Shown here piece by piece: positions 62,742 through 64,000 of a stretch of DNA of 64,000 nt. Each line of letters begins with the position of its first letter. Within the stretch, counting starts at the first letter, position 1. Under the pieces are notes generated by a model. That model saw nothing but the letters and a program-made list of their open reading frames with translations. It was not told where the DNA came from and searched no databases. This DNA is from Novakomyces olei (taxonomy: Eukaryota > Ascomycota > Novakomycetes > Novakomycetales > Novakomycetaceae). Location: positions 372,001-436,000 of the forward strand of contig JADEYG010000001.1 in NCBI GenBank assembly GCA_016906335.1, in the 5' to 3' direction. A program made the position numbers and the translations under genes.

Positions 62742-63093
62742 ACATAAATCTAATTTACAAGTAGCGTTACAGCCAAACATGCGCTTTTCACAGGAGCGAG
62801 CCAATTTTGCTATTTGATAGCGAGTCTTTTAAATGCCGCAAAAAGAAGCGAAACATGGTAATATTGCCTCATGCATACCTCTCATCCGTGCCCCTAATGC
62901 TATATATATCTATTCATATTGTGCTCACAAGACAAATACAAAACCAACTGTAAATATTTAAAATCAGACGCTCAAATATATATATATATACTCATTGCAA
63001 AATCAAGTCAGGGTATAATCATGTACTCATAGCCGTGCTTTTGTCATGTATAATTTAGACAAAATTTCATGTATACCAGCCTTTCAACCTTCC

Positions 63094-64000
63094 TTAGCCT
63101 TCTCGAGCTGCTTCGTACAGGTCACAGCAGTAGCCGCAGCAAAGCCTGCATAAAATAGGCAGATCTGTTCGCCCACAGAATCCATCCCACCATTCGCTCA
63201 CCTCCACTACTGGCTGAACCATAATTCCCTGGCAGTAATCACATCGTAAATCATATGCATGTGCCATATAGCTCTTCGCAACGGAAGCCACCAAGTGTTC
63301 CGAAAGGCCTAGGCCTTCCACGTCTCTTGGATGAATCTTTTGCTGCCTTAGAGCACGGCGTGCAAATTCCCCCAAGCTTGGTACCCGAGCAGAAACTTCC
63401 GCACGGGATGATAATAGCCGCAGTTTATTGGTTTGAGAAGCTGGTGGAGTCGGTGGCAATGGCTCAGGGTTTTCCAGCAACGGATTAGGCCAAATGTAAA
63501 GATTGCGTAGATGCTTGAGCCTCAATAATGACCGCGGGAGTTGCCTTAAATAATTACCAGCCAAGTTTAGCTCCACCAAATTCTTTAGAGCACCAATTGC
63601 TGGTGGGATATCCGTCAGCTCATTTTGCCGCAAAGAAAGGACGGTCAAGTTTTCCAGGGCGAAAAGACCCGGAGGTAGACTGCTTATCCGATTGTCATAG
63701 AGCCAAAGTGAAAGCTTTGGAACCAAACTTTCACTTCGTTCTGGCGTGAAAGGGAGAACAACATTGTTCAATTGATCAATGTTTTCGGGAATAGACTTTA
63801 ATCCTCGCGAGTACAAGTCTATACAGGCAGCCCCGTTTTCAATAGCCTTGTCGATTGCCTGGACCGCCTCCTGTTCGGCATTTTGCGATCCATAGAAAAC
63901 TTCCACGTCACTGGTATTGTACCTCCGCCGAGGACCACTACGTCCGTATCGCCGTTGCCCCGGCAACACGGATTCTTCTGCCCCATCGACATCGCCCTCG
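63094..64000 (-). CDS. Leucine-rich repeat protein with C-terminal Cys-rich motif (partial, 5' end beyond window)
   Basis: At least 302 residues; the frame stays open to the window edge, so the N-terminus is missing. About four or five LRRs lie in the middle (SLWLYDNRISSLPPGLFALE, NLTVLSLRQNELTDIPPAIG, NLVELNLAGNYLRQLPRSLL, HLRNLYIWPNPL). A Pro-rich linker is followed by a helical block (SLGEFARRALRQQKI) and a C-terminal Cys-rich end with CDYCQG, then LCRLCCGYCCDLY. Fungal LRR proteins of this layout are known from ascomycetes, but I know of no firm function. The Cys pairs could bind zinc. Confidence 0.8.
   Translation of the reverse strand, partial: EGDVDGAEESVLPGQRRYGRSGPRRRYNTSDVEVFYGSQNAEQEAVQAIDKAIENGAACIDLYSRGLKSIPENIDQLNNVVLPFTPERSESLVPKLSLWLYDNRISSLPPGLFALENLTVLSLRQNELTDIPPAIGALKNLVELNLAGNYLRQLPRSLLRLKHLRNLYIWPNPLLENPEPLPPTPPASQTNKLRLLSSRAEVSARVPSLGEFARRALRQQKIHPRDVEGLGLSEHLVASVAKSYMAHAYDLRCDYCQGIMVQPVVEVSEWWDGFCGRTDLPILCRLCCGYCCDLYEAAREG

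Larger units (their letters stand above)
61211..63093. other. 1.9-kb region upstream of DHA1 copy 2
   Basis: Begins with a (TA)n microsatellite. It contains a cluster of three CACGTG sites at 62672-62741 and AT-rich DNA. Open frames at 61522-61731 and 62552-62764 have no recognisable features. Confidence 0.45.

Noticed and set aside
62552-62764. 70-codon frame with several Cys
   Set aside because: Overlaps the CACGTG cluster, shows no domain, and nothing supports transcription.

Overview
This is a stretch of nuclear chromosome from a fungus, most likely an ascomycete of an early-diverging lineage. The evidence is the gene set: two copper-fist regulators, a Zn2Cys6 factor, ERG5 (C-22 sterol desaturase), PMT2, a Pmr1-type pump, an Arn/Sit-type siderophore transporter, an ornithine N5-hydroxylase and a Zds protein. 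Genes are dense on both strands, intergenic DNA is AT-rich, and many genes are split by short introns (36-60 nt is common) with GTAYG-like donors and a CTAAY branch motif close to the acceptor. ORC3 alone has nine introns, far more than in budding yeasts of the Saccharomyces type. I cannot name the species; a Lipomyces-like or Taphrinomycotina-like fungus would fit. No rRNA, CRISPR or convincing tRNA was seen, and no intact transposon.

Layout. 0-13 kb: a membrane RING-H2 protein (+), ORC3 (-, ten exons), a Zds1/2-like PP2A regulator (-), a Zn2Cys6 transcription factor (-). 13.8-29.5 kb: a metal-homeostasis neighbourhood read on the + strand, with a Cuf1/Mac1-like copper-fist factor, a secreted aldose 1-epimerase, a second copper-fist factor, a siderophore transporter, a ferric reductase and a Pmr1-type Ca/Mn ATPase. 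29.7-36.5 kb: an HST2-like sirtuin (-), an SmgGDS/Bem4-like armadillo protein (+) and MCM3 (+). 37.6-47.2 kb: ERG5 (+), PMT2 (-) and RQC2/TAE2 (+). 48.4-61.2 kb: two closely related DHA1 transporters in opposite orientation flanking DDI1 (+), a SidA-type ornithine hydroxylase (+) and MTHFR (-). 63.1-64 kb: an LRR protein (-) cut by the window edge.

How the genes fit together. Siderophore hydroxylation (SidA), uptake of ferric siderophores (MFS), ferric reduction (Fre) and copper-fist regulators form an iron/copper acquisition set spread over about 42 kb. HGATAR motifs, the kind read by Fep1/SreA-type iron repressors, lie upstream of both siderophore genes. Both copper-fist genes hide a 32-nt first exon that restores the exact C11-C14-C23-H25 zinc module, and both introns interrupt the two genes at equivalent places, so they are old paralogues. 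Replication is represented by ORC3 and MCM3.

Other notable structure: in-frame Asn-rich minisatellites inside Pmr1 and SidA, a likely GC-AG intron in SidA, a DDI1 with no visible ubiquitin-like domain, a five-copy 15-bp promoter repeat before the ferric reductase, and three copies of a telomere-like CCCTAACTAACC motif in intergenic DNA. All splice models were worked out by eye from reading frame, splice motifs and family conservation.
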